Shown here piece after piece: positions 21,857 through 32,889 of a stretch of DNA of 64,000 bases. Every line of letters starts with the position of its first letter. Positions within the stretch are counted from its first letter, which is position 1. This stretch comes from Simmondsia chinensis (lineage: Eukaryota; Streptophyta; Magnoliopsida; Caryophyllales; Simmondsiaceae), in contig JAGTTD010000015.1 in NCBI GenBank assembly GCA_018398585.1, positions 28,663,478-28,727,477 of the forward strand. Direction: 5' to 3'. A model generated the notes under the pieces. That model saw only the letters and a list, made by a program, of their open reading frames with translations, ran no database searches and was not told the origin of the DNA. The position numbers and the translations under genes are program-made.

Positions 21857-22041
21857 CACAGCTCGCACCGAAACAGTGCTTTACCCTAGATGTCCAGTCA
21901 ACTGCTACGTCTCAATGCATTTCAGGGAGAACCAGCTAGCTCTGGGTTCGAGTGGCATTTCACACCTAACGACAACTCATCCCCTAATTCTTCAACATTA
22001 GTCGGTTTGGACCTCCACTTAGTTTCACCCAAGCTTCATCT
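21857..22041 (-). pseudogene. Nuclear fragment of plastid 23S rRNA (NUPT)
   Basis: On the minus strand the sequence follows bacterial-type/plastid 23S rRNA over about 180 bases: AAGCTTGGGTGAAACTAAGT, then GGTCC[AG]AACCGACT, GATGAGTTGT, GAAATGCCACTCGAACCCAG, AGCTAGCTGGTTCTCCC, TTGACTGGACATCTAGGG, and AAAGCACTGTTTCGGTGCG. Several differences from the conserved rRNA are G-to-A or C-to-T. It is a short isolated piece without neighbouring plastid genes, so it is a transferred fragment. A mitochondrial origin is less likely but possible. Confidence 0.85.
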
Positions 22042-22280
22042 GCTAATCACCTAGGAGAGGGCTACCTAGAGTAGAGTGAAGCCGTCTACGAGAGAAAATG
22101 GCTACCTACGTGGAGTGAAACAGTCGAGGACGACGGCTGCGAAGCGCGATGGATTGATACAATCCCACATAAGTGGATGGAAAATAAATATACCATCTTA
22201 TATACTAAAGGAGCTAGTCCACCAATTACCAATTGGATTTGAATAGAACCTCCTTTGATATGTAACAATGACTCATTAAA
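22042..22280 (+). mobile_element. TRIM-like element, family B, partial
   Basis: GGGCTACCTAGAGTAGAGTG, GAGGACGACGGCTGCGA, TTGATACAAT and a terminal ...GAACCTCCTTTGATATGTAA match the internal region and 3' LTR of the copy at 55325-55864. Confidence 0.55.
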
Positions 22281-22619
22281 TTAGCATACATGAAGTCAAC
22301 ATATAAGGCCAAGTAGAGTTTAATCGTAAAACCAATTAGCAATTAGGTAGAAAAGCTCACAACGTTTATTTATTGATCTCTTCTTTCAAAACTCCAATGT
22401 GAAATTATACAAGATTCATATCATCCTTTTAATTCAATAACATCTTATAATATGAATAATATACATAAAATAAAGTTTAAATTAATTAAATAAACTATTT
22501 TGGAGAAATAAGAATGGCAGGTATCTTTCCATATCCCAGTGAAATTAATCTGTCTTATGTGCCAAGTTACTACTACTGCAAGTAAGCTCACAGATCAGGA
22601 AAGTACCACCAAACTATTT

Positions 22620-22745
22620 TTTCCTACAATTAGCGATAAAGTCGTAGTACAAAACAGACCACTCATACAACCGAGGCCTTAATAAACCTGTATAAAAGCC
22701 GGAGTAAGAAACAAAAAATCAACAGACAGCCAACAAAACATGATT
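22620..22745 (-). mobile_element. LINE 3'-end fragment
   Basis: ATTAGCGATAAAGTCGTAGTA followed by CTCATACAACCGAGGCCTTA is, on the minus strand, the terminal segment shared by the LINE ends at 30836, 36180, 43905 and 57908. Confidence 0.55.
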
Positions 22746-22962
22746 ATATGGCAGAAAAAACAAACAAGCATTATACGGCTACATCATTACTATCGAGCCA
22801 TATCAAAGTTGGAGAGAGATTGACAATGGAGGGTCAGGATTTGCCCCCTCCTCTCACGCTCTCACCCTCTTATAAAAACGCTACAGTATTGAAATATTAT
22901 AGTAACTTCTATATTAAATATTTAAATATCACGATACACGAATAACAATAAAATTCGTTACA

Positions 22963-23881
22963 TTAATCACAATTACAATCACCACCGCAGCGGCCACCGG
23001 AAAACAGGAGACAATGGCGACAACCGCGGTAATCAGCTGTCGCCAAGAGGCTTACAAGAAGATCAGCGAAAGCGCCCACGATGTACTTGTGAGTACTCTT
23101 GGGATTCAACGACAGATAACAAAGAAGCAATTCATGTAGGTAGTCCCAATTCGCCTTTACCTCGTGCACGTGTAACTCACGCGCCTCTACCATCTCCTGC
23201 ATTGACCGTCGGAAATCGGAAAATGGGTCAGGCGAGTATGTTGGTACAGCGACACCGTCGGCAACAGAGGAGGGGATGATGGAGTTGGAGGGGCCAGGCG
23301 CGGAGACGAAGAAACGCTGCGAGGCATATGCGGTGGCGAGATCGGGTGTGACGGTGGTGGCAGCAGCGTCGTAGAGGGAGTTGTAGTTGGTGACGTAGGT
23401 GGTAGAGCAGGACTGGTCCTGAAATTCTCGAGGTAAAAAAAACGTTTTTATTAAGGTTTCCATCTATAACAATATAAATTTTTTTAAGAACATACGTACT
23501 TTTAAATTTCACTGAGCTTTATAGGCTCAATCCATAGAGTTGACCTATACGAGGTGCACATATAATCCTAAATAAAGTTCCATCCAAATACTAATTGACA
23601 TTAGAAGGAGTAGCCTACTAAGCTTATATAGTAATCTCTTCTATCTTACAACTCAAATGTGAGATTCAACTAGATATACTCACGTGTAAAGTTCTCAACT
23701 CATACCGATTTTTTTAAAAAGTAAGGAGCCGAAGCTCACAATAAAGAAGAGATCCTACCGGGGATCGGCTTTGAGAGTTGTTTGGGGTTATGTCCGGAGC
23801 AGTAGTTGTGGTCGGGGCGAGCGGGGGGCGTTTGATGACGGAGAAACAATGGTGGAGGTTCTTGGCAAGTGTGGTTGGCAT
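22963..23881 (-). CDS. OVATE family protein (OFP), two exons
   Basis: Exon 1 is 23759-23881 and exon 2 is 22963-23418, both phase 0, joined by a GT-AG intron; about 192 residues. The N-terminus MPTTLAKNLHHCFS and the motifs NYNSLYDA and RFFVSAPGPSNSI resemble the OFP11/OFP12 type. The OVATE domain (about residues 125-180) is complete: SPDPFSDFRRSMQEMVEA, then YLHELLLCYLSLN and YIVGAFADLLVSLL. OFPs are plant-specific, act mainly as transcriptional repressors through KNOX/BELL homeodomain partners, and affect organ shape and secondary walls. The C-terminus ends in a Cys/Gly-rich tail. Most OFP genes lack introns, so the intron is unusual. An alternative acceptor near 23463 would add about 15 residues. 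A (GA)n tract in the 5' leader lies at 23925-23945. Confidence 0.85.
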
Positions 23882-24080
23882 TTCTCTCTCTAACACAAAG
23901 AAGATCTTCCTCTGTGGTTGTGTAGAGAGAGAGAGAGAGAGAGAGGAGGGTGAGTATTTATTGGTGGGAAATACTAAATGTGTGAAATTTATATATCTAA
24001 ATTCTATATTATATAATATGATAGAAATATTGTATTATGAAAAATTTTACATTAGGGAATATTACTGTCATAGTATAAAT

Positions 24081-24308
24081 AAAGAGGGCACCAACACGCC
24101 GTCACCGGATCCCATGAGAACTCCGAAGTTAAGCGTACTTGGGCAAGAGTAGTACCAGGATGAGTGACCTCTTGGAAGTCCTCACTCTCAGGTTGACGGC
24201 ACTAGGAAACATCTCTTCAGGTTAATACCTTGAAGGGGGAAGGCTGCGTACATCCGCCCCTTCCAGACCCTGCGTAGGCGGAAGCCCTTGAGGCACTGGG
24301 TATGTTTC
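24081..24308 (+). mobile_element. 5S-rRNA-headed SINE, copy 4 (split by a copia element; remainder at 29515-29529)
   Basis: 5S head: GAGAACTCCGAAGTTAAGCG, TTGGGCAAGAGTAGTACCAG, GATGAGTGACCTCTTGG. Au-type tail: GGGGGAAGGCTGCGTACATC, GACCCTGCGTAGGCGGAAGC, GAGGCACTGGGTATG. The T-rich end continues only after the copia element at 29515-29529. An 18-bp direct repeat, TACTGTCATAGTATAAAT, sits at 24063-24080 and again at 29530-29547, so both SINE halves belong together. Confidence 0.93.
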
Positions 24309-24440
24309 TATTAGGATAATAGAGTTATTTATATTATTATTAGCCCAATGACTTTCTTGTAATTGTACTTTATTTGGTTTCTCTATATATATGATACCTC
24401 AGCACCCTATTGGGTATGTTACCATAACTCCTCTCTAACA
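24309..24440 (+). repeat. 5' LTR of the 24.3-kb copia element
   Basis: It contains TCTATATATATG as a likely TATA region and ends directly at the PBS. Confidence 0.92.
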
Positions 24441-24797
24441 TGGTATCAGAGCACTACCCTTGATACTCTCTTCTCTCAAAAAAAAAAAAAAAAAAAGTAG
24501 GGGAGAAAAATTGGGGCAACAGAACCCTAACCCAACCCATCATCCTCACCCTCCCTCACCCGTCGCCACAACCCACCCTCACCCTCTTCTCTCCGGCGCT
24601 CTCTTCCTCCCTCCCTCGTGCCTCACCCTCTTCGCGCCGCCGCACGTCCGGCCGTCGCCACCTCATCTCTCTCCTGCACGAACAGTCGACTGCTCCTCCC
24701 TTGCGCCACCGCCCTCCTTCACGCCACGCTGCTGCCACCTCTCCCCACGACCGGCCGTCACCCCGTCTCTCCGGTCCGATCTCAAGAGGTATAGTCC

Positions 24798-27700
24798 ATG
24801 TATTCCTCTTCAATTGGTGAATTTATGGCTAGCAACCCATCACCCTCCTCCTCCTCTCCAACTGCTCCGATCACCGTCGACCGCCCTTCCTTGGTGAACC
24901 CATCATTGACCACCCAACCCATCTCCAGCCGACTGTCCATACACCCAACTCTCGGCTCTCTTCCTTCCGCCGTCACCTCTGCTCCCTCTACCGGGTACAC
25001 CTATGGTATATCCCTTCCCAATTACAGCTCTCAAAGTTTATTTTCTATGCCTCCAGGTATTGATCATGCATCCTCGATCTCTGGCCTATCACCTACCCCT
25101 CTCGGTTCCCTAGCTGTGCCCTTCTCTGGGTATCACCAACCGGCCTCCCTTCGGCTCCCCTACCCACATCGTCTTTCACAAGCATGGTTACTGTTGAACT
25201 TGATACCCTAACAGATTATCATGCCTGGCGTGAACAAGTCTCCATGCTCCTTCGTGCTTATAGCTTAATGGGCTTCCTTGATGGCTCGTTACCTTGTCCT
25301 TCTACTCAAATTCAAATCCCCACTAGTGCCTTCATCTCTAACCTTGATCATCAAACTTGGGTTTGTATTGATCAGAGTATTAGGGCCTGTCTCTCGGCCT
25401 CTCTCGCTCGCCCAGTCCTCAATGATGTTATCCATCACCCAACCTCCAAGGCCATGTGGGATGCCCTAGCTAAAAGATTCCGTGACCACTCTCAAGCCAA
25501 AGAATTTGACCTCCGCTCCCAACTTGTCACTCTTTGCAAAGATAACAAAACCACGACCGCATACCTAACCGAGCTTAAGACCATTGTCGATAACCTTGCT
25601 GCCATAGATTCTCCTATCTTGGATCGTGAATTAATGCACTATGCCCTCTTTGGTCTTCCACCGGAATATGCGGCCTTCGGTACATTCACTCGTCAGTCCT
25701 CTCGGGATCTCTCCTTTGAGCGCCTTAAAACTGCACTACTGGATGAAGAAGTTGCCATCTCACGGATTCAGTCACGGTCTTCCTTCAATCATTCCCATGC
25801 CCTTGCCGCATCAGGTGCGCCATCCGACTCGTCGGGTCATGACCGGGGTCGTGGTGGTCGTGGGTGTAAGGGTCGTGGGCGCAACTCCAATCGCCAAGGA
25901 GATCAAGGGGGTCGTGGCGGGTCATACGGTCAATCGCCAACCCCAGGGACAGGCACGATCAACTCTGGAGCCGCACCCACTCCACCGCAATCTTGGTTCA
26001 ACAATACCGGCTATGCTCCTCCTCCACCGCAAGCAGTATACTCGGTTTTGGTCCCGTTGTTTGTCAAATTTGTCATCAGTTTGGCCATGCTGCTTCTCTT
26101 TGCCCCCACCGCTTTGTTCAAACCGATCTCTCCCACTCCCTCTCTGCCTTGTCAGTCGCGGACTCTGTTGATCCTACGTGGTACCCTGACTCTGGAGCGT
26201 CTAATCATATGACCTCTAACCCAGGTATTTTACAAAATATTTCGCCGTACACTGTTTTTAAATCTATTCAAGTTGGTAATGGATCCTTGTTACCTGTTAC
26301 TCATACTGGCTCCTCTAAATTACGAACTCCCAAGCATGATTTAAAACTATCTAATGTCCTTCTAGTGCCTGGTCTCACTTATAATCTTTTATCTGTTAAA
26401 CAACTGTGTCGTGACAACAACTGCTGTGTTGAGGTTGACTCTTCCTCCTTTTGTGTTAACGACAAGGTTACAGGGATGCCCCTACTCAAGATGTGCAGTA
26501 GCGGTCCTCTATATGGCTTTTCTCCGCACTTCACAAGACTTGTTGCCCAAACCGCACCCCCAGATCTATGGCATCGACGGCTAGGACATTTAGGTCACTC
26601 AGTTTTTGATGTTTTACGTTCACGTTGTTTACTATGTTCTAGTTCTAGTTCTAGTTCTATTTCACATTGTCAGGCTTGTTGTCTAGGTAAGTCTCATCGT
26701 TTACCGTTTACTCGGGTTTTACATACAACGACTGCTCCTTCACAGTTAATTCATTCTGATGTTTGGCAATCTCCTGTTCAATCAACCTCGGCTTTACGTT
26801 ATTATGCGATTTTTATTTATGACTATTCTCGCTTCTCTTGGATTTATCCGATGCAACGGAAAGACGAAGTGTACTCCATCTTCTCCGACTTTAATATTTT
26901 TGTTGAAAATCAGTTTTCCACTACAATTAAGTGTTTTCAAAGTGATGAAGGTCGTGAGTTTGACAACAGGCAAATGGCGGCCCTTTGTCGCACTCATGGT
27001 ATTCACTTTTGTCTTTCATGTCCTGATACTCCATAGCAAAATGGAGTGGCGGAACGTAAGTATCAACATTTAAGTGAAATGGTACGGACCCTTCTCCTTC
27101 AAGCCCAACTTTCTTATGAATTTTGGGCAGAAGCTGCCTGCACTGCCTGTTATATTATTAATTCGCTACGACTCCTTTACTGCGTAACTTGTCTCCCTTT
27201 GAAAAGCTTTTTCGTCGGGCCCCTGATTATAACCTTTTTCGGGTCTTTGGGTGAGCTTGTTTTCCCAACATCACATCCCATACCGCTCATAAATTAGCCC
27301 CGCGCTCTCTCCCTTGTGTTTTTCTCGGATATGCCTGCCTGTACAAAGGTTACCGCTGTTTGGACCCCACTATTGGTCGTGTTCATATCAGTCGTCATGT
27401 GCATTTTGTTGAAAATATTTTCCCATATCACACGTCAGTATCCAGTTGCACGGCGCCCCCGTCTAGTGAACTTGTTCAAGTTCCCCTTCCCCTTCTCCCC
27501 GGTGCAATGTCTACAGGCACCATGCCTTCGGTCCAGCCGGCTGCACTAGCCCCGGTTCCTGCTCTGGCCAATGCCGACTCAGGTACTCGTGAGACTCCTT
27601 CGCCTCACCCTTGTGGTGCAGGCTCGTCGGCTCCAGGGGGCGTCTCGAGTGGCTCTTCACCTAGCCAGTCTCATCTCTACCTCTCAGCCTCTCCCATGTT

Positions 27701-29369
27701 CTGTCTCAGGTGTTGCCGCGCCTACGGTCCCGGAGGATTCTTCTCCTATCCAACGTGGCCACCCCATGCGTACGCGTCTTAAGGACGGAATTCACAAGTC
27801 TAAGCACATCCTATCCCTCGGCTCCGTTGTTGTGATTCAGGAACCCACTTCTTTTTCTCAGGCTGTGAAAAACCCTCAGTGGCAGGAAGCCATGGCTGAG
27901 GAATTTAATGCTTTTATTCAAAATCACAATTGGGATCTTGTACCTCCCTCTCCTTCTCAAAATATTGTTGGGAGCACTTGGAAATATAGGGCAAAGTATA
28001 AACCTGATGGTTCATTCGATCGCTTCAAGGCTCGCCTTGTTTCCCAGGACTTTCATCAGCGAGAAGGTATTGATTTCATTGAAACGTTTAGCCCTGTTGT
28101 AAAACCTACAACTATCAGGTTCATACTGGCCCTGGCTGTTACAAAATCCTTGCTCATTCGCCAACTTGATATGAAAAACGCGTTTTTACATGGTTTTTTG
28201 AATGAGGAAGTGCACATGCGTCAGCCACCTGGGTTCATCCACCCTACGCTCCCTACGCATGTATGCCGACTACGCAAAGCCCTGTACTGCTTAAAACAGG
28301 CTCCCCGGGCCTGGTTTCATAAATTTAGCACGTTCCTCTTCAGTCTTGGGTTCCACTGTAGTAAGGCAGATCCTTCCATATTTATTCATCGCTCCCCTAC
28401 CAGCATTGCGTGCCTTTTACTCTATGTTGATGATATCATCTTCATAGGCTCTAATCCTGCGCTTCTCAGTCAACTAACCGCCTCCCTATTCACTCAGTTC
28501 GCTATGAAAGACCTCAGTCCGCTCCATTATTTCCTCGGTATTGAGGCCAAACGATCCCGCCATGGCCTTTTCCTCTCTCAGCACAAATATACCCTGGACC
28601 TTCTTCGCAAGCATGACTTCTTGAGGCCAAACCTATACAAACACCAATAACAACCCGAGCACAACCTTCTTTGACCGATGGGGACCTCCTACTCGATCCC
28701 ACTGAGTTCCGTAGTGCAGTGGGTGCACTCCAGTACTTAACTGTGACCTGTCCCGACATATGCTTTGCGGTTAACCGTGTGTCCCAGTTCATGCATGCTC
28801 CCACGACGTCTCATTGGCAGATGGTGAAGCGCATCCTGCGATATCTCAAGCTCACTCCTGATCACGGTCTCACCATTACTCCTGGGTCTTACACATCAGT
28901 CACCGCTTATGCTGATGCTGATTGGGGTGGTTGTCCTGATACACGATGCTCTACTACAGGTTTCGCTCTTTTCTTTGGTCCTAATCTCATCTCCTGGCGC
29001 CCTAAAAAGCAGCCCATAGTTGCGAAGTCTACCACTGAGTCTGAGTATCATGCTATTGCCAAAGTCGTAGCAGAGTGTGACTGGATCCGATATTTAATGC
29101 GTGACTTGGGTCTGCGGCACACTGGTCCGATTCTTATTTACTGTGATAACGTGTCTGCTACTTGCCTTGCTGTAAATCCTATCTCTAATGATCGTAGCGA
29201 ACATGTTGATGTCGTTTTTCACTATGTTCGTGAAAAGGTTGTCAAGGGTGACATCCAGGTTCGATTTGCTCCTACTACCAAGTAGGTTGCCGATATTTTT
29301 ACAAAAGGGTTGGCTACTGCTTGCTTCCGCTACCACAAAGTCAATCTGCACGTTGGTCCCCCGAGTACA
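24798..29369 (+). pseudogene. copia gag-pol, broken by stops and frameshifts
   Basis: Order: gag (UBN2-type, from 25184; TDYHAWREQVS, WDALAKRF), CCHC knuckle CQICHQFGHAASLC (26062-26103), protease DSGA (26188-26199), GAG-pre-integrase (DLWHRRLGHLGH), integrase with HHCC and the DDE residues (SDVW, SDEGREF, NGVAERK), reverse transcriptase with YVDD (28423-28434), RNase H (DADWGG, STTESEYHA). Breaks: frameshift near 25150, frameshift between gag and the knuckle near 26000, TAG at 27034-27036 within the integrase, more lesions at 27150-27570, frameshift near 28630 between RT and RNase H, and TAG at 29283-29285 before VADIFTKGL. Both TAGs stand where the family has Gln, consistent with C-to-T. 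It cannot make its own proteins. Confidence 0.92.
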
Positions 29370-29382
29370 GATTGAGGGGGCG

Positions 29383-29514
29383 TATTAGGATAATAGAGTT
29401 ATTTATATTATTATTAGCCCAAGCGCTTTCTTGTAATTGTACTTTCCTTGGTTTCTTTATATATATAATACCTAAGCACCCTGTTGGGTATGTTACCATA
29501 ACTCCTCTCTCATA
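29383..29514 (+). repeat. 3' LTR of the 24.3-kb copia element
   Basis: 132 bp, preceded by the polypurine tract and followed by GTTCC. Confidence 0.92.
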
Positions 29515-29679
29515 GTTCCTTTTCCTTTTTACTGTCATAGTATAAATGTTAATGCTAGAGCAATATAGTAAAATTTTATAGCTATTATTTATTATAAATC
29601 ACATCATTACTTTAATAAATAACACTTTTTGTATAGAACCATACTTGAACTATTATTTATTAGCTTAAGTTTTTAGGAT

Positions 29680-29832
29680 AGTTTGGTAATTCCTTGGCTC
29701 CTTTTCCTTTGTTTTTTTTTTATTTTTTATTTTTTATTTTTATTATGCTCCTGTGGGCTTCCTCGGGCTCCATTTTTGTAGGTGCACCGGTCTTGTATCG
29801 AGAGTTTGCTATCTAATTATTGAAAAAAACAA
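29680..29832 (+). mobile_element. LINE 3'-end fragment
   Basis: A T-rich stretch, then GGGCTTCCTCGGGCTCC, CTTGTATCGAGAGTTTGCTA and TCTAATTATTGAAAAAA. This is the shared LINE terminus (TCGCTAATTATTGAAAAA) in plus orientation. Confidence 0.5.
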
Positions 29833-30129
29833 CATTCATTACATTTTAGTATTATGCCATTTGGTGAAGTAATATTTTGTTCATGATTTTATCTTTGAAT
29901 TTTTTTGATTCAGCCATTAAGGAGAAATAATTTTTTATTCAAAAATTTACAGTATGATGTCACATTTCCAATGTATGATATCATATTCCCATTTGTTTCT
30001 AATATTTACTAATTTGTGCAAAATAATCTCTCATTTTTTCTTTTATTCAGAATAATTACTGTGCTTGTAATTTTGATCAAATTAATCCCTAAATTTTTAT
30101 TTAAAATAGTCTCTCACTTACTTACGACA

Positions 30130-30290
30130 TAGCGTCCAAAAAGTTAAGAGCCTGGGAATCAATTTTATGATAAAATAAATAAAATACTATTTTAAATAAC
30201 AAAATAGCGGCCAAAAAGTTAAGAGCCTGGGAATCAATTTTATGATAAAATAAATAAAATACTATTTTAAATAACAAAATAGAGCCAATT
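30130..30290 (+). repeat. Tandem duplication of about 77 bp
   Basis: AAAAGTTAAGAGCCTGGGAA through AAATAACAAAATAG at 30138-30206 is repeated almost perfectly at 30214-30283. It is AT-rich and non-coding, and recent judging by identity. Confidence 0.8.
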
Positions 30291-30334
30291 TGAATGAATA
30301 TATAAATGTTTCAAACTATTTTTTTTTGTAACGA

Positions 30335-30505
30335 GGGACTAGATTGTCTCAGCCAACCCCGGCCCATGAGAAAGCCCATAATCCCATGAGCAAGTAAGTT
30401 ATGAGTATATTTTTAATGAGAATCGAACTCCCTAACCTCTGGACGATGACTCTCATACATAGGAGATGCCACCAATTGAGACGCCCTCATGATGGGTGTT
30501 TCGAA
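30335..30505 (-). mobile_element. tRNA-headed SINE, minus strand
   Basis: On the minus strand GGGCGTCTCAATTGGTGGCA (box A-like) is followed by GGTTAGGGAGTTCGATTCTC (box B-like), with a downstream unique region ending in an A/T-rich tail. Confidence 0.5.
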
Positions 30506-30717
30506 CTATTTGTAAAAACATAATATTTTTTGGATAATTAATATAATGCTTTATTTGCACAAACTTTTAAATATATATTAAAGACTAAATAATTCATAAG
30601 AAATTTGTGTATGCATGACAAAAATATATTGGTGATCATAATACACATGCTTGAAAGATAAGGGAGCAGTATGCATAAAAAATTAAAGAAAAAATAATCA
30701 GAATTGATTTTTTAAGA

Positions 30718-31298
30718 GTTATTTACGCCACAGGTCCATTTATTTTGTCTTTTGTATCAATTTAGTCGTTCTATTTTAAATTTAATTCCTCTACTATTTA
30801 TATTCTGTCAACTAGTCTTTAGAGAAATTTATTTTTTCGATAATTAGCGACAAAGTCGCAATATAAAAGAGGAAACTCGTACAAACGAGCTCTAAGTTAA
30901 CTTGTATATAAACAAAGAACAAAACAATACAACATTCCATCTTAAGAAAACATGATTACAAAAAAATAGGTGAAACCAACGTATATCAAATGTCTCAACT
31001 ACTTCTGAAGAGGACTCGGAGTGAACTAGAAATATGAGAAAACAAACCAAAAGACAAGAAAACAAATCAATCAAGCTCTTAATCCATCGATGCAATCTGC
31101 TCAATGTGTGAATTTGTAGTGGACTACTTGCACCTATGATTGAGCTGTTAAAAATTGCATCATTGACTTGACTTCAATTTCATCATAAGACTAAATTAAC
31201 ACAATATGAATAGAAAAGAGATTAAATTGACACAATTAATCGTATAAAGACTAAACTGACATAATATACAAAGTATACAGACTTTTAACATAAATAAC
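30718..31298. mobile_element. MITE, family 'GTTATTTAC', split by a LINE end
   Basis: The ends GTTATTTACGCCACAGGTCC and the inverse of GACTTTTAACATAAATAAC match those of 5638-5978, and TTTAGTC/GACTAAA words are shared. Bases about 30827-31110 are a minus-strand LINE 3' end (TAATTAGCGACAAAGTCGCA and CGTACAAACGAGCTC) inserted into it. Confidence 0.6.
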
Positions 31299-31527
31299 AT
31301 TTTTTTAGTAAGTTCAAAAGAGTTGCTTAGAAATAAAAAATAGGGGGCACATGCAAAGTGTTGGATCCATGCATGCATTATAGAACTCTATTTTCCTGGA
31401 ACTCTCTGCAACCCCCACATATATAATTGACATTTTTTAAAAATAATAAAATAATAAAATAAAAAAAATAAAACATCGAGAAAATCGTGTCTCAAATTAT
31501 TGTGCTTCGTATTTTATTTTTGACCAA

Positions 31528-31762
31528 AGAGGACACCAACACGCCGTCACCGGATCCCATTAGAACTCCGAAGTTAAGCGTGCTTGGGCGAGGGTAGTAC
31601 CAGGATGTGTGACCTCCTGGAAAGTCCTCACCCTCAGGTTGGGGGCATTGGGAAACAATCTCTCTTCAGGTTAACACCCTAAAGGGGGAAGGCTGCGTAC
31701 ATCTGCTTCCCAAGACCCTGCGTAAGCGGGAGTCCTTGAGGCACTGGTATGTTCCTTTTTAT
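31528..31762 (+). mobile_element. 5S-rRNA-headed SINE, copy 5
   Basis: The best-preserved 5S head in the window: CACCGGATCCCATTAGAACT, CCGAAGTTAAGCGTGCTTGG, GTAGTACCAGGATGTGTGAC. The Au-type tail follows (GGGGGAAGGCTGCGTACATC, GACCCTGCGTAAGCGGGAGT, GAGGCACTGGTATG, T-run). No clear target duplication was found. Confidence 0.9.
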
Positions 31763-32369
31763 TGGGAGTGTTTCTTGGTGTACAAATATGTGTTGGAAGT
31801 GTAAGTGTTCACCACCCACGAAATACTGAACCTTAAATCAAAAATAGCAGCACGAAATTGAAAAGCAGTGGGGGAAAATTTAGATACCGACATTTATGTG
31901 GTTTAGCTAAAGCCTACTTCACGGAGGGGGAGCAACAATTATAAAAAAAAAAAAAAACGGAGGGGGAGCAACAATATTCACTAATATTAAACCAAGAATT
32001 ATAATTTTTCAATCTTCCTCACTTTGCTCACTCTACAATCCAGCCAAGATCATCTATAAATAGATCTCTTGCAGTTATGATTGCTGGAAGCTCAAGAGTC
32101 ATGCCATTAGCACTAACCCTAATAAATCTGGCCATGATTAATGATGGTTACCGGAAATGAACCGTCTTCGCACTTAACAATGGAGAGTGTTTTTTTGTTT
32201 TTTTTGTTTTTATTTAGGATAAATTACATATTAGTACATGAGGTTGTATTAATTTTGAAGTTCAAGAACTTCGTAAAATAATATTTTAGTTTGAAAGTGA
32301 CATGTTTTTAATAAACTAGTCTAAGCAGCGGTGTCCTTTTTTTCCCGATAAATAGCGTCGGAATGCAGC

Positions 32370-32742
32370 AGTGTCCTACTCTCAAAGATTATGTTTGAGC
32401 TTTCGAAGTGTGTGGATGAGGGATCTTCGTCTCGAGCTCAAAGATGACTCGAGATTAATGTCGTGGGAAGATAAATGGTTAGGCAAAAGGCATGGTATGA
32501 AGTACTTCCTTACTGCCCACGAAAAATTACAAGAAAGACGGAGTGCATCAGAAAAGGAATATGCTGAGGTTGAAAATATATATGGCGGATCTTCTATGTT
32601 TTCATTTCAGTCTCTAATGTAGATGCTTTTTTTTTTCCATTTGCAGGTTCCAGTACTTTTTGTACTTTATTTGGGCCCGCTTTTGCAGGTGTGCCATGTT
32701 TTGTATTATGAGTTCTATCGCTAATTATTGAAAAACATAGTC
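32370..32742 (+). mobile_element. LINE 3' region remnant
   Basis: A short frame (32371-32622), then CTTTATTTGGGCCCGC, TTTTGTATTATGAGTTC and ATCGCTAATTATTGAAAAAC, the common LINE terminus. Confidence 0.45.
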
Positions 32743-32889
32743 CATGCAGCGGTGTTTAAGGGTGTAAAATAAGTCTCCCATCCAACTGTTTTATTATAAA
32801 AGGGGTTTTATGATTATTGGTAGAAACATCCAAAGAGAGGAAGATGTGAGGATTTATGAAATCAGTAAAGGGGTGCATTCCGGGAGAGA

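Larger units (their letters stand above)
24309..29514 (+). mobile_element. Ty1/copia retrotransposon with 132-bp LTRs
   Basis: LTRs 24309-24440 and 29383-29514 are both 132 bp and differ at 11 positions (8.3%). The PBS TGGTATCAGAGC (24441) abuts the 5' LTR and is complementary to initiator tRNA-Met. A polypurine tract TTGAGGGGGCG (29372-29382) abuts the 3' LTR. The 5-bp target duplication is GTTTC (24304-24308) / GTTCC (29515-29519). LTR ends are TATT...AACA/CATA rather than TG...CA. Short LTRs and domain order suggest the Ale/Retrofit group, by inference. Confidence 0.93.

Noticed and set aside
24081..24200. Functional 5S rRNA gene
   Set aside because: The 5S-like part is diverged, lacks a proper 5S 3' end, and continues into a SINE tail inside a target duplication. 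It is a retroposon.
24460..25211. Pro/Ser-rich frames at 24460-24897 and on the opposite strand as host genes
   Set aside because: They lie in the leader and early gag region of the copia element, between its PBS and the UBN2 domain.
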